In this document: piece by piece, positions 4,839 through 5,567 of the stretch | Numbering within the stretch: the stretch's first letter is position 1 | Layout: every line of letters begins with the position of its first letter | Source of the DNA: Gammaproteobacteria bacterium | Lineage (GTDB): Bacteria; Pseudomonadota; Gammaproteobacteria; Pseudomonadales; UBA7434 | Assembly: GCA_024280785.1 (NCBI GenBank) | Contig: JAJRPK010000262.1 | Span: 1-5,567 of the forward strand | DNA length: 5,567 nt | Direction: 5' to 3' | Program-made: the position numbers and the translations under genes | Notes under the pieces: generated by a model | What the model saw: the letters and a program-made list of their open reading frames with translations, nothing else | Told to the model about the DNA's origin: nothing | Databases searched by the model: none

Positions 4839-5567
4839 CTAGTGAAGAAGTCCAGTCAACGTCTGTTGCCATCCGCCGTAAAGTTTATCGGCTACAGCTG
4901 ACGACATCGTTGCATCGTACCGCTGGCGCAATTCCCAGACCCTTGCGATATCCTTTAAATCAGAAAATACACCCACTTGAAGCCCCGCTAAACTGGCCGC
5001 CCCCCAAGCCGTCGCTTCACTGACCGCAGGGACTTCAATGGATATCTGTAGCATATCCGCCAAAAACTGGCAAACGAATCGGTTCGCTACCAAGCCTCCA
5101 TCGATACGAATTAGTGTGGGCATGTGTCCTACATCCGCTGCTATCGCCGACATCAAGTCTCGCGTTTGATACGCCTGCGCCTCTAGTGCGGCGCGAGTAA
5201 TATGCGCTGCTCCCGAGTCCCGGTTTAAACCAACAATCGCCCCCCGAATATCAGGTCGCCAATACGGCGCTCCCAAACCAGTAAACGCTGGCACAAAGTA
5301 CACTCCCCCGCTGTCTTCGACTGACAGTGCCAGCGCCTCGCTTTCGGCCGCGTTGCTAATCACATTCAACCCATCTCGCAACCACTGAATAGCAGCACCC
5401 GCAACAAAAATAGAGCCTTCGATAGCGTAGGTCGCCTCCCCCCCTATGCGATACGCCGTCGTGGTTAGTAATCGATGCTTTGAAATGACTTGCTGAGATC
5501 CAAGGTTCATCAACATAAAACAGCCGGTTCCATACGTGGACTTGACCTGCCCTTGATCGAAGCAAGC
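4839..5567 (-). CDS. glpK: Glycerol kinase, C-terminal 242 residues (cut by the right edge)
   Basis: This FGGY-family sugar kinase phosphorylates glycerol to glycerol 3-phosphate with ATP, the first step of glycerol use in the cytoplasm. The frame is open from the window edge to TAG at 4841-4839. Numbering from the first in-window residue, it shows YGTGCFML (12-19), the FGGY signature around EGSIFVAGAAIQWLRD (50-65), GLGAPYW (97-103) and the adenine-site segment IDGG (155-158). These match E. coli GlpK closely. About 260 N-terminal residues, with the glycerol site and the fructose 1,6-bisphosphate site, lie outside. Near the C-terminus, the segment that binds EIIA-Glc in E. coli has no acidic residue at the position of the zinc ligand E478. 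The gene converges on argF. Xylulokinase-type relatives are less likely given the local match. Confidence 0.95.
   Translation of the reverse strand, partial: ACFDQGQVKSTYGTGCFMLMNLGSQQVISKHRLLTTTAYRIGGEATYAIEGSIFVAGAAIQWLRDGLNVISNAAESEALALSVEDSGGVYFVPAFTGLGAPYWRPDIRGAIVGLNRDSGAAHITRAALEAQAYQTRDLMSAIAADVGHMPTLIRIDGGLVANRFVCQFLADMLQISIEVPAVSEATAWGAASLAGLQVGVFSDLKDIARVWELRQRYDATMSSAVADKLYGGWQQTLTGLLH

Noticed and set aside
5356..5565. 69-codon minus-strand reading frame in another frame
   Set aside because: It overlaps glpK in a shifted frame; the glpK frame carries the FGGY motifs and is unbroken.

Overview
The window carries five protein genes, all ordinary housekeeping or central-metabolism genes of a gammaproteobacterium. 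The proteins align in memory with those of Escherichia and Pseudomonas, and the base composition is moderate. The arrangement grxD / argD-argF recalls the grxD-argF neighbourhood of pseudomonads and marine relatives, but the genus cannot be fixed from the sequence alone.

Layout, left to right. Positions 1-1384 hold the first 461 codons of thrS (threonyl-tRNA synthetase) on the minus strand, cut by the left edge. Upstream of it is a short leader with a likely promoter, a strong ribosome binding site and a stem-loop that looks like the anticodon arm of tRNA-Thr(GGU). grxD (CGFS monothiol glutaredoxin) follows at 1534-1866, also on the minus strand. A 720-bp gap between divergent genes (1867-2586) contains no convincing protein gene. 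It holds a perfect 12-bp palindrome, a good extended -10 promoter facing grxD, a 118-bp element with perfect 34-bp inverted arms, and an intrinsic terminator facing argD. argD (2587-3768) and argF (3790-4683) form a two-gene plus-strand operon for arginine synthesis. After a 155-bp convergent gap comes the 3' half of glpK (glycerol kinase) on the minus strand, cut by the right edge.

How the genes relate. argD and argF act in one pathway: ArgD makes N-acetylornithine and, after deacetylation, ArgF converts ornithine to citrulline. thrS, grxD and glpK serve translation, Fe-S cluster handling and glycerol use, and are neighbours rather than partners. No phage, CRISPR array, IS transposase or defence gene is visible, and I found no new multi-gene system. 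The observations most worth following are non-coding: the tRNA-like thrS leader and the long hairpin element between grxD and argD.
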